Source: Henckelia pumila (Eukaryota > Streptophyta > Magnoliopsida > Lamiales > Gesneriaceae). Taken from it: a stretch of 64,000 bases of DNA. How positions within the stretch are numbered: the first letter of the stretch is position 1; every line of letters begins with the position of its first letter. The DNA lies in NCBI RefSeq assembly GCF_033568475.1, contig NC_133121.1, positions 134,386,375 through 134,450,374 of the forward strand, written 5' to 3'. Under the pieces are notes generated by a model. It saw only the letters and a program-made list of their open reading frames with translations. It was not told the DNA's origin and ran no database searches. The translations under genes and the position numbers were made by a program. Below are positions 23,318 through 34,139 of the stretch, piece by piece.

Positions 23318-24367
23318 TCTTCGAAATTTGCTTCATTATTCATTGTAGTATTTAAATTCAATCGTCTTGAGATTTTGCTTCTACAATTTAAATTCAAAAG
23401 TATTTAATATGCTTATGCATGTTTGTAGATGATTTCATCTTTATCTTTGTCTTTATTCCCATGTTGTTATATTTTTTTCACACAAAATGTTGTTCAATGA
23501 TGGTAATGTTATGTTATAGACTAGAATAATGATTCTTAATCCTAACGAATACACTTTAGAAAATTATTTGAATCAGTCTCACTTATCCAAATTAATATGA
23601 TTTCGAAATTATTTGAATCTAGTAATGAGACATGTTTGTGATGCCTTGGCATATGTGTATTAGCAGCGTGGCCAAAATTTGAACGGTATAATGAAATCCC
23701 TGAGCCGCCACAATGTGTTTAGTTTGAAAATTGTCACAGAAAACATAAAGCTTATAACATAAGAGGAAAAATACAAAAAAAATTGAAAACTAATTAATGT
23801 CTTTGCAAATGTTTTTAAAAAAAAAAGAGAATTGAAGAAGAAGCAGATGTTTAATGAATATAAATAATCCAATCATCAGTCAAAGCTTCCAACTTATATC
23901 TCTATTTTTACTATAAAATGAGTAGAATCATGGTTTTAAAAACAATAATTAATTGTAAATTGTGATAATAAATAAATTTCAATACAAGTTTAAATTCAAC
24001 TTGATCTAAATCTGAAATCTAACTTGTGCTCAAACAGAAATTATCAACTTAAGGTTTATAAAATTTTCATTCAAACAAATTTTCGGCGCTGAAAGTTTGA
24101 ATTCATTGTAAATAGAAAACAAATTCAGGGAATGAGATGAGATCAAATTACAGCAATTGTTGGATGACAATCCTTCTTTGAAGTAGGTGCAAAAACAATG
24201 TCGGTTTCCTGAAGTATATTTAAATAATATATTACTTATAAATAGATTTATATGATTTATGTATGTTCACATAAACATGTTAATGTCATGCACATTAATG
24301 TTAGAAAATTAATTATTTTCATAGGAACATTATTATTGTTTTACATCTATGTGTGATGAGATTAAAA

Positions 24368-24475
24368 GCAAAGCCGCGGTATGAAGTATGTTTCAATTGT
24401 TTCAAAGCAATCGTAAAGACAAAGGAGGTAGTAAGTTGTATCAATTGAAAAACACATGCTAGCATTTTCTCAAAT
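24368..24475 (+). pseudogene. RPA1-like zinc-finger remnant (tentative)
   Basis: A short coding-like stretch with Cys pairs CFNC and CIN(stop). The second pair's last Cys codon is replaced by TGA. It is followed by a GTAAT donor-like site near 24485. The position upstream of a Helitron-type 3' end supports an RPA1-like origin. The match is weak and rests on the Cys pattern alone. Confidence 0.3.
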
Positions 24476-25533
24476 CATGCCAAGGTAATCATTTTCTCAG
24501 TTGTGGAATTGATGATAAAATTAAATTGTAACGAGGTAATCCTATTCAATTATTGTATTTATATTAAAATGTCTACTTACACTTTGATGCCAATTGAAAC
24601 TCTATAGATTTCGATTAACAATGACGGTGAAAGACGACACATGAGCAAGGATTACATTATTTGAAGATACGACTTTAGAGTATAAAGGTTGCTCGGTGAA
24701 TAAATACGTACATTGAGTTGCTCAACATGGTGAACATGATTGCAAATTACAATTCTCAAGTTTTTATATTTACGAGTTACATGATATAAAACACATTGAA
24801 AATATAAGATAACAAGATGAAGGAGAAGCACAAATCACAAATACTTTTAACCATCCAACCGAGGAAGAACATACATTTGTTTTCAAGATAGATAAAGAAC
24901 TTAAAAATAAAAAGTCTCTCTCTATTGTGGAGGAAGTGTACCAAAAGCCGTTGCAAAAAATCTTCGAAGCTGAAACGCAAATAAAACAAAGGACACCGAA
25001 GAGGAAAGAAAAAACAGAAAAATTCACCAAAATCTACAAACAAGATAAAAGATGTGCAACCACCAAAACAAGCAATGACTGACCTCATTGAATCGAAGAT
25101 GATGAGAAATTGTCAGCGTTTTCTCAAAGAAAAAGACGTGTGATAACACAAATAAATGGATTGGATGTCAAAATCGTTAGGATGAAAAAATATATATTTA
25201 TATTATTTGTTATTCGTAGATGATGTAACGTTCAAATTAAATTCAAAATCTTATTATAATAATTAAATTTTATTTTTATTTTTCCATACTCATTTATTTT
25301 ACTTTATATATGTTTTCACGTGCGTTTTTCCACGTGCGTTGCCTATTACTAGTATTAGAAAGAGAATGAATGATTTGAGAGACAATACAACAAAAAAAAT
25401 CAATCGCAAGTACTTCAAATATAAAATTTATATATGATGAACAAAGAAAACATCACTCATGGATATAAATATATAGATATAAAGGCTCTTAGTGATAAAT
25501 AAAAGTGGAAAATATATCGAGTGATCATATATG

Positions 25534-27128
25534 CTAATCAGAAGCCAAATAACAAGGTGGAGGCAATCTAGGAGTAACCATGGCTGCAAGAGGCACAGCT
25601 TTCTGCAAAGCTAGCCCAAAAGTTTCCTCCATATCCATCTCTTCCCTCTCAAATTTCCAATCAAACGAGTGAACCAAAGTCCCCAGTATATATTCCACCA
25701 TCACTACCCCCATCCTTGTTCCCGCACAAATCCTCCTCCCCGCACCGAACGGGATCAGCTCGAAGTCGTTCCCTTTCGGATCCATCTTCGCATACTTCTC
25801 AGACAAGAACCTCTCCGGATTGAAATCCAATGGATTTTCCCAAACTTGAGGATCCCTTCCAATCGCCCATATGTTCACGCTGAGTCTCGTGTTCTTGGGT
25901 ATGTAGTAGCCATCTACCGTGCATGCTTCGGCTGAGATGCGAGGCAGGTTTAATGGTGTCGATGGGTGCTTTCGAAATGTCTCTTTGCATATTGCTTGGA
26001 GATAAGGCAACTTGGGTATGTCGGACTCCACCAGACGTCGGTTTCGGCCGACGACTCGATCCATTTCATCGTGCGCCTTGCTCATGATATCCGGGTTTTT
26101 CAGCATCTCCGCAAGAGCCCATTCTATGGCGCTCGATGATGTATCTGTCCCAGCAGTGAACAGATTCTGCATGCAAAACATGCATGCATGTACACTTGAA
26201 TACATATACATAATGAAAAATTGAAAAACTAAATTAAAGTTACCAGTAACAGAGCTTTGATATTGGTTGTGGTAAGCCTCTCCTCCTCAGGGGAATTAAC
26301 ATCATCTCGATTTGCAAGCATGACATCAAGCAAATCAGGCCTGTTCTTGCGTTTGTGGCGCGACTCCAAGTGCTCTTCCACCATTCTGCTTATCAAAACA
26401 TCGAACTTGTCGTGCAATTTCCTCATCCCTTTCTCAATCCCCTGCAAATCCATCCAACCAATCCAGGGAATGAAGTCTCCGATGTTGAAATACCCTGCTG
26501 TTGTCATCAACTCCACCACCATGTCCTTGAACTCGTTCAACTCCCGACCTTTCGTCGCGAAAACCCGTCGGCTCAGCATGACCCTTCCGATCATATTAGC
26601 CATGGCGTAGACCAGAATCTCCCCCAACACCACCGCTTCCCCACGTACACATGACTGATGCATCGCCTCCAGCGTGTGTCCGAGCTCCGCGGCACGAAAA
26701 TCGGCCCAGTCATCCAGAGCCTTGCCGCCCAACATGTGGAGACTGCTCAATTTTCTGAGCAGCCTCCACCTGGGTCCGTAGGGTGCAAAAACCATGTCTT
26801 GCGAGTTGTAGGCGAGGATGGTGGGACCAGCATGAGTCGGCCGGTTCAAAAAGTTCGACTCGAGGGTTTTAAGAAACGACTTGGCGGCGTCAGGAGTCGA
26901 CGCCACCACCATGCCACGGCTGCCTACTTTCAGGTACATGATGGGGCCATAAATCTTGGCCATTTTGGCTAGTGCAACGTGTGGCATTCTACCTAAGAGC
27001 GGAAGCGCTCCGACCACCGGAAAACCTCTAGGGCCAGGCGGCAATGGTCTTCTTAATTTCGACACGAGAAAGTGAATGAGAATGCATAGTGAAATCAATG
27101 CTATGAGTTCGGGGACTGAGAGGAACAT
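25534..27128 (-). CDS. F3'5'H: Flavonoid 3',5'-hydroxylase (CYP75A cytochrome P450)
   Basis: Two exons, 27128..26244 and 26166..25534, with a 77-bp GT-AG intron, give 505 residues, the usual length. An N-terminal ER anchor (residues 1-25) precedes the hinge PLPPGP (28-33). Other P450 motifs are the I-helix AGTDTS (300-305), ExxR at E357-R360, PERF, and the heme loop [10 protein letters not shown] with Cys442. CYP75A character comes from [28 protein letters not shown] and [10 protein letters not shown]. Ala481 in SRS6 (FGLALQK) replaces the Thr typical of flavonoid 3'-hydroxylases, fitting 3',5' activity. The enzyme hydroxylates the flavonoid B-ring at 3' and 5' on the ER, using NADPH-P450 reductase, leading to delphinidin-type (blue-purple) anthocyanins. 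No lesion seen; it appears functional. Confidence 0.93.
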
Positions 27129-27198
27129 TGATGCATGTGCTATAAATCAATATTTTTTTTTTTTCTTATGAACGGAATAAAACAAAGGCACGTTGATC

Positions 27199-27208
27199 TA
27201 TATATATA
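27199..27208 (-). promoter_or_regulatory. TATA box of the F3'5'H gene
   Basis: The minus strand reads TTATATATATAG about 70-80 bp upstream of the ATG at 27128. This leaves a short leader of about 40 nt if transcription starts some 30 bp downstream. Confidence 0.55.
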
Positions 27209-27644
27209 ATGGTGCATGTGATCTTCCTCAGCTATCATTCAACGTGCAACTACAAATTGGTGGTGGATATGAGTATGCTGCACTTTCACCCACCTTTCAA
27301 AAGAAATAAATTTTTGAGCTGCGTTTTAATTTGGCCAACCGAATTTTTCAATATATATATTTTATAAAAGATTATCGTGCCATAAATTTAACAAAGCTCC
27401 TTAATTCGTTATCCCATTCGAGTTTTCCATCCCCAACCTAATCATCCATGCACCTACCCTTTTGATCGGTTGTTACTGAGAATTGCATGTGATTTTACTT
27501 TAGAACTGAACTTAATTCTGCCCTTGTGATAATAAAAGTTAACTGATCAACTTAAATTTTTTTAGAAATATTGTCAAACCTTAATTTATGTTTTTTTTGT
27601 TAACTTAAACCCATTTTCTCCCGTGACACTTATTACATAGCAGT

Positions 27645-27976
27645 GTCGGTTCGGTTTTCGGTTTTTCATTTTGGTTTTTGGTTTTAAAAATATATAATCC
27701 GATATTCAAATCGTTTTCCTTCAGTTTGGTTCGATTACTTCGGTTTTGATATAAATATTTTTATTAATATTATAAATATATTTTAAAATATAATATATTA
27801 TCTTTTAAATGATTTCTTTATATATATATATATATATATTATAAACAATTATATAAATAAAATTATTAATTTAATAAAATTTCGATTTTTTCGATCAGTT
27901 CATTTTTAAGATATATAATTCGAAACCAAACCAAATAAATTTCGGTTTTAACATTTATATTCGAACAACCCTCCAC
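27645..27976. mobile_element. GGTTCGGTTTT-rich MITE-like element
   Basis: Opens with repeated CGGTTCGGTTTTCGGTTT and closes with AT-rich DNA and TTCGGTTTT blocks, a common plant short-element type. TACATAGCAGT to the left (27634-27644) and TACGTAGCAGT to the right (27977-27987) look like a target duplication with one mismatch. It lies about 0.5 kb upstream of the F3'5'H start. Confidence 0.45.
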
Positions 27977-27987
27977 TACGTAGCAGT

Positions 27988-28614
27988 ACTGACAATGGCA
28001 TGCATGCCTTCAAGATATAGGAGCCTAGCTAGTACCACAACATAACCACTAATCCGTAGAAAAAAATTAAATGTTATTAGGTTCATGGCTTCGTGCGACT
28101 CCAGTAGCTGACACCGGAGATCGCTGGCTCCTCCGTCCGATGATTGTCCAACGCCACATGGATACCAGATGGCAGAGAGGGGAGTTTACACGCATCGATC
28201 TCTCCATATTAATGACAGTAAAATCGTGATGGGACAAGTGGGCAAAAAAGAAGAAGATTTGAGAGGAAAGGGAAAGGCTTGGCTGCAGTTTAATCTTTTG
28301 TGGACTTCTCTCGAAACTTTGATCAGGATCTCCACATAGTGGTGGACCCAAAACGAAGCCGCGTAGAAGGAAGAATCAGCAATTGTGTATTTTCAAAATG
28401 GGCCGGCCAAGCAAACTGAGGAGATGGCCCAGCAAATTCCAATTAATCCAAATGGGGCGGGCCCTGGTCGCCAGGCCCGCCAAGCAACATGACTACTCTA
28501 AGCTCGATCTGTAGACTGTAGTTCAAGAGTTATTGGGGTTTGTGTCCAATCTTCGGCCCAATATTGTAGGAAGTATAAATTCCAAAAAAAAAAGTCTTAC
28601 TATATTAAAATAAA
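27988..28614. other. Intergenic DNA, no gene seen
   Basis: A 94-codon minus-strand frame (28351-28067) has no recognisable family features. The rest is non-coding, with GGCCGGCC and GGGCGGGCCC blocks near 28400-28470. Confidence 0.4.
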
Positions 28615-28628
28615 AATGGGGTATGGAG

Positions 28629-29659
28629 TTAATAATGGAGGAGTAATAGCCTTATTTTGGCAAGAGCAACAAATGGCAACTCTCCTTGCTTATTCTAGTA
28701 ATTTCTAGATGTGATAGTCTCAGTTCATGGAATTTCAGACTAACAGGATTTTATGGTTTTCCTGAGAGGAGTAAAGGAAGAGATTCGCGGGAGTTGTTAC
28801 GCACATTGGCTCGTTGGCATCGGGGATTTTAATGACATTTTATCCCAAAATGACAGACTCTCTCACCCTTCTCCGCTTATAAATGGTTTTCGTGAAGCAG
28901 TTACCGATTGTGGCTTATTTGATTTGGGAATGAGAGGTCATCGATTCACTTGGGAAAGAAGTAGAGGCCGCATTTCGTAGAGGAAAGACTGGACAGAGCT
29001 CTTGCAAATCCGATTTGGTTGGATATATTTCATACTGCAGAATTTGTTAACTTGGAAGTGATTTCCTCGGATCATAGCGCTATTTTCTTGAAGCCTAAGT
29101 CTACTACTTTCCAAAGGCGTAAACGATTCAGATTTGAGAATGTTTGGCTCTTAGAACCAGATTGCAAAGACGTGGTGAAGCAGGGATGGTAACATTCAAA
29201 GACGAATTGCAGATTGTGGGACAACGCTCCAAACCTGGGGGTGATAAAATGAATCTTCGATTCAAGAAAGCTATTTCTCTCTCTCTCGGGAGCAAATAAA
29301 ACATCTCAAACGACTGCATTCAAATTCTTAGATGCCCAAATTGAGGACCAAAAATCTAAGCTGGAGAACCTACTGGCCCAAGAGGAAACTTTCTGGAAAC
29401 AAAGAGCAAAAATATATTGTCTTCAATCAGGTGATGCAAATACTAAACTCTTTCATAAATATGCCTCTTCTCGTCAAAGAAAAAATATAATTGTGCAGCT
29501 TCACGATGATAGGGGCATTTCTTATGGTTGGGGAACTGGACTTCAAGAACTCATTTTCTATCACTTCCAAGATTTATACACTTCCAGAGGATGCGATGAT
29601 CGTTACCTCATTTCACAAGTCCCAACTTACGTTGATAAATTCACATAACCATTATCTCA
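28629..29659 (+). pseudogene. LINE 2 endonuclease remnant
   Basis: Fragments in several frames match the apurinic endonuclease of plant LINEs (GDFNDILSQNDRLSHPSPL at about 28823). The linker before RT follows (FWKQRAKIYCLQSGDANTK). It reaches ...SQVPTYVDKFT, where the copia-type insert begins, and continues after it at LIRPFEEAEI. Confidence 0.7.
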
Positions 29660-29945
29660 GTTGAAAAAGTAGAAAATATTCATTTCTCTAGGATTTATAC
29701 TGTAGATGCCCATATTAATAATTAGCACACCTAATAAATATATGACACGGGTCTTTTTCTGTTGCAACAAATATAACAAATATTATTTCTCGAACATTCC
29801 TTTGTTACGGAGTGTGTAATCTCCTGAAGATGATGCACCGTTACTCCTTGGTTTATATGGGCCAATCGTCCCTTGTAATAATTGGATTTCAATTAATCTT
29901 GGGGTTGATCTTGGGCCAAATCCGTTGATTGCTTAACTTCCTCCC

Positions 29946-30560
29946 TCAAGGGCAGTGGGTTAGAAACAACTTTGAGCTTGGAACGTAGTCTGAGAAACGA
30001 AACAACAGACAATGGTTTGGTAAGAATGTCTGCCACTTGATCAAAGCTGGAACATGTCGAACACACAGGGTTTTGGACAACACTTTTTCACGAACAAAGA
30101 GTAGATCAAGTTCAATGTGTTTAGTGCGAGCATGAAGCACTGGATTGGCGCTTAGTGCAATGGTGCTGAGATTATCACACCATAAGACAGGAGTCGCAAT
30201 CGATATGCAAAGTTCACACAATAAAGATTGAATCCAAAGAAGTTCAGATGTGGCATTAGCAAGACTACGATATTCGGCCTCAGTGCTAGATCGAGAAACC
30301 ACTGCCTGTTTTTTAGAACTCCAAGAAATAGGAGTACCACCAAAAAACCAACAAAATCCAGAAGTTTATTGACGATCATCTACATGACTCCCCCAGCATC
30401 ACAGTAGCCAAACAAATTATGATTAGACGAAGGATTGAGATGTATGCCAAAGTCAAGAGTACCGACGATATATCGGATAATGCGTTTGGCAGCTTTCCAA
30501 TGTGTATACAGAGGCTTTTGCATAAACTGACACACCTTGTTTACACTAACTCACCTCAAA
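29946..30560 (-). pseudogene. Copia RT tail and RNase H remnant
   Basis: The minus strand reads VNKVCQFMQKPLYTHWKAAK and RIIRYIVGTLDFGIHLNPSS, then after stops and a frame change [20 protein letters not shown] and [20 protein letters not shown]. These are the hallmark C-terminal blocks of Ty1/copia polyproteins. Confidence 0.8.
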
Positions 30561-30830
30561 AACTGATACCATGTTAAGAAATTGAGACTTGGATCTAACT
30601 CACCTCAAAAGCTAGCTCAAGAAGTGAGGGTTGTCCTTGTCTATATAAAAGGCTCACATGTTATTTAGCCAATCGATGTGGGACACAAATTAATACACCA
30701 ACACACCCCTCTCACGCCCAGAAATGAAACGACTGGAGCATGGAGATATTAACGGATGGTCAACCATGGGATGGGTGAGGCCAACTATGAGCCGTCCAAC
30801 ACATAACGGTGGAACCTGGCTCAATACCAA
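30561..30830 (-). mobile_element. TRIM-like segment: PBS, PPT and LTR
   Basis: In minus orientation: a PBS-like TTGGTATTGAGCCAGG next to the upper LTR, a short internal domain, a purine tract (GTGAGAGGGGTG), then an LTR-like block starting TGTTGGTG (about 30713) and ending TTCTTAACA (about 30573), followed by TGGTATCAG. TRIMs are short non-autonomous LTR elements without coding capacity. Confidence 0.5.
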
Positions 30831-31135
30831 GTTGAAAAAGTAGAAAACAGAGGAAATGTACTAAAAAGATATTATATTCATTTCTCTAGGATTTACACCG
30901 TAAATGCCCATATTTATAATTAGCACAACTAATAAATACATGACAAGCGTCTTTTTCTGTTGCAACAAATATAACAAATATTATTTCTCGAACATTCCTC
31001 TGTTACGGAGTGTGTAGTCTCCTGAAGATGATGCACCGTTGCTCCTTGGTTTATATAGGTCAATCATCCCTTGTAATCATTGGGCTTCAATTAATCTTGG
31101 CGTTGATCTTGGGCCAAATTCGTTGATTGCTTAAC

Positions 31136-33760
31136 TATCTCATCCGACCTTTTGAAGAAGCTGAAATTAGTGACGCGATTCGGTCAATGCACCCAGATAA
31201 ATCAGCTGTTCCGGATGGCCTAAATCCAGGATTCTATCAGAAGTTTTGGGACATCACAGGTCCTCATGTTACATCTACATGCTTGGCTTTCCTTAATCAA
31301 CGCTTTCTGCCGGAAGGTCTGAACGACACAACTATCGTACTTATTCCAAAGAAGAAAATCCCAGAAACACATGTGGCCAAAATTCTTGAAAATCGATTAA
31401 AGGGTGTTGTTCTTCAGAAAATTATATCCCTTCACAAAGTGTCTTCTCTCAAGGCCGTTTTATAACAAATAATGTCATCATTGCTTTTGAAATAAGACAC
31501 TACTTGAAAAGGAAAAGACGGGAAAATAGGAGAGGCTGCATTGAAAATTGACATGTCAAAGGCATTCGATCGCGTGGAATGGCATTTCCACGTAAGTATG
31601 ATGATAAAGTTGGGCTTCCACCATCTTGGGTTGATCTTATCATGCTTCGTGCGATACACAGTGGTACACAATGGACACGAGATTGGTCCTATTATCCCTC
31701 AGCGGGGCCTTCGGCAAGGAGATCCTTTATATCATTATATTTTCCTCATTTGTGCAGAAGGTTTGTCTGCACTTCTGAAATCAGAGAATCTAAGAGGAAA
31801 TATTCACGGTATAAAAGTGGCTCGCACAGCACCATCCATCTCTCATCTTCTTTTTGCAGATGACAACTTCTTATTCTTCAGGGCTTCGGAAGATGAATGT
31901 GCTCTCATCAAAGAGTATATTCACATATATGAATCGGCATCTGGCCAGTATGTGAATTATGTAAAATCTTCATATCATTCAGTTCAAATGTGCCAGCGGA
32001 GCTGAAAAATAAAATCTCTACTGAGCTAGGAGTGAGATATACTACAAATCACGGAGAATACCTTGGTCTTCCCTCTCTCATTGGGTGTTCCAAATATGAC
32101 GTTTTTGCATACATAAAGAAAAGGCTTGGAACCGTATGAATGGATGGAAACATAAACTCTTCATATCATTCATATGTTATGAGTGTATTTGCTTTGCCTT
32201 TGGATTTGTGTGATGAGCTAGAGAGGATGATGAATTCATTTTGGTGGGGCAAAAAGAGTGATGGCCGAAGCAATCTTCGTTGGCAAAGTTGGGAAAAATT
32301 GAGTAGACATAAGAAGATGGTGGATTAGGTTTTCGGAAAATTCATGAGTTTAATCTAGCCTTATTGGCCAAGCAGAGTTGGAGACTCGTCACTGAACCTC
32401 ATTCCCTAGCATCTCAGGTTCTAAAAGCACGATCTCCCCCCAAATGGCAGTTTCTTCAATGCAAAGATCGGGGCCAACCCAAGTTATGTTTGGCGACGTA
32501 TCTTCGCTAATCAAGATCTTATCAAACAAGGTGCTCGGCTAAGAATTGGATCAGGATTACATACAAGCATTTGGAGGACTCCTGGCTTCCAGATTCTGAA
32601 AATCCTTACATTGAATCAGTCTGCCCTCCTGATCTACATTGGGCTACAGTGAGCTCTTTGCGATCTTTTCACTGAGAGAGACCAGCAGCTTATCCTATCC
32701 ATTCCCCTTAGCACTTTTCCTCAAGCCGATCGCTGTTTTTGGGGAAATGACAAAAAGGGGTGTTACTATGTTAAGAGTGGATACAAATTGCTTATGAAGC
32801 GACGTTCTCAAATCTCTCCTATACTTGGTGTTCAATGGTTATTTGTCTGGAAGTTAAATGTCCCACCAAAAGTTCGTAATTTTGTTTGGCGATGTCTAAC
32901 ACTGCCAACCATGAAGGCACTCCAACATCATCATTTGGAGATTTATGAAGGGTGTCCTATGTGTCGTCACAATCCCGAAGATGGGTTACATGCACTTGTC
33001 TCTTGCCCTCTTGTGCAAAACGTTTGGAGCCTGACATCAATTGGCAACAACAATGGGTCTGTATCTACCCTTGGAACAATCTCGTTCGCACTAAAAATCT
33101 AGACGATGTTGCAACAGCTGCTATGATTATGTGGAGTATTTGGCAGAATCGCAATGAGGTGGTGTGGATAGGCAAGAGCAAGCCATCTATTATCACTTTT
33201 TCCTCTGCTATGGATTTTTACTCTCAGTGGCTTACTGGCTTATATCTCATAAAAGATCTCATTCACCATGTCAGCAGCCTTCAATAAAATGAAGCAAACC
33301 AAAGGCCTCTTCTCTAAAATATAATGTTGACGCAATGGTTTTCATGATTCACCACGCATGGGTTACGGATGTATACTCAGAAACTATTCAGGTTCAGCCA
33401 TCAGAGATATTCAAGGCAGTTTCTTGGGCATCCAAGATCCTTCTTTAGCTGAAGTTTGGGGAATTAGGAAAGCTCTGAGTTGGCTCAAGGGCTTGAATTT
33501 TCAGAATATTATTAACGAGTCTGATGCCAAGATCGTTATTGATATTATTTCTGGTTCGGTGTTGTACGATTCATGCTTAGGTTTGATCGTTGCAAATTGC
33601 AAATTCCTCCCTTTAGAATTTCAATCTTGTTATTTTGCTTTTTTTTAATATATCAGCTGATCAAGCTACTAAAGCTTTGGCTAGAGCAGTAGATTCTTTG
33701 TCTGATCTGGAGGGACAATTTTATCCTTTGCCTTCCTTTATTTCTTCCTTTATTTATGAT
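31136..33760 (+). pseudogene. LINE 2 RT, zf-RVT and RNase H remnant
   Basis: RT pieces: MHPDKSAVPDGLNPGFYQKF, KIDMSKAFDRVEW, PQRGLRQGDPLYHYIF and the catalytic LLFADDNFLFF (31850-31880). A deletion removed the RPISLCNV block near 31370. zf-RVT: WKLNVPPKVRNFVWRC and CPMCRHNPEDGLHALVSC. RNase H: GYGCILRNYSG, LAEVWGIRKALSW and ESDAKIVIDII. The frame shifts several times and the copy is not functional. Confidence 0.75.
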
Positions 33761-34139
33761 GTAATTCTGACTGATTATGCTTAATGAATATTTTCTTGTT
33801 CAAAAAAAAAATGAGAAGGATGCAGCCTCTTTTGTGGAAGAAAAATAATTTCACAGAATAACTTAACAGGAAGAGAAGAGCGCAACAATTAAATGATCTT
33901 CCCGAAACACGATTGTTTTTCCAAGCACATTGAACTGTATGTGCTCATTTGCAGATTCCAGCTGATTTTATCTAGCTCACATTTGACTAATTGTTTTTGT
34001 TCTCAATCACACTTGCATAAATATGCGACGCAAAATTCTGAGTTAGCTAAATTCCGAGTCTGCCTACAAAAATTCCAGTATATATGGAGCTGCAACTTCC
34101 AAAGATCATGGAAACAGCTCTTCACAAAGATCCTTTTGC

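Larger units (their letters stand above)
20718..25352 (+). other. AT-rich region ending in a Helitron-type 3' end
   Basis: No intact gene. Local tandem repeats occur at 21025-21110 (about 42-bp unit), 21268-21400 and 23204-23317. The stretch 24368-24475 on plus reads PRYEVCFNCFKAIVK then KEVVSCIN-stop, a CX2C...CX2(C) arrangement like the zinc finger of RPA1-type proteins often carried by plant Helitrons. A Lys-rich frame (24841-25080, FNHPTEEEHTFVFKID...) follows. The right end has paired CACGTG hairpin arms (25317-25336) and CTAG (25349-25352) before T, a Helitron 3' signature. No TC 5' end or Rep/helicase was recognised, so the start is unknown. Confidence 0.4.
29660..31135 (-). mobile_element. 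Ty1/copia-TRIM composite inserted in LINE 2
   Basis: Direct repeats of about 280 and 305 bp (29660-29937 and 30831-31135) bound the insert; both contain TGTTGCAACAAATATAACAA and end GATTGCTTAAC. TATCTCA flanks both sides (29653-29659, 31136-31142) as a probable target duplication. Between them, on the minus strand, is only the end of a copia polyprotein (30560-29946), then a TRIM-like segment (30561-30830) with its own LTR, PBS-like and PPT-like motifs. Most of the copia body is deleted. Confidence 0.7.
28615..33811 (+). mobile_element. Second LINE (RNase H-containing), decayed and interrupted
   Basis: The plus strand carries, in order: an endonuclease remnant (GGVIALFWQE, then RLTGFYGFPERSKR, GDFNDILSQNDR and GHRFTWERSRG, 28629-28980), the pre-RT linker (CLQSGDANTKLFH, 29420), RT (31136-32330), zf-RVT (32788-33050) and an RNase H domain (33295-33760). 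It ends in an A-run at 33801-33811. The 5' side is truncated inside or just before the endonuclease and no ORF1 is present. A 1.5-kb copia/TRIM insert splits it at 29660-31135. Many stops and frame changes exist, although the RT motif FADD is kept. Confidence 0.82.

Noticed and set aside
24770-25088. Minus-strand frames of 86 and 103 codons
   Set aside because: Phe/Ser-rich antisense of a Lys-rich plus-strand stretch; no family features.
28067-28351. 94-codon minus-strand frame
   Set aside because: No recognisable domain, no neighbouring exon, and composition like non-coding DNA.
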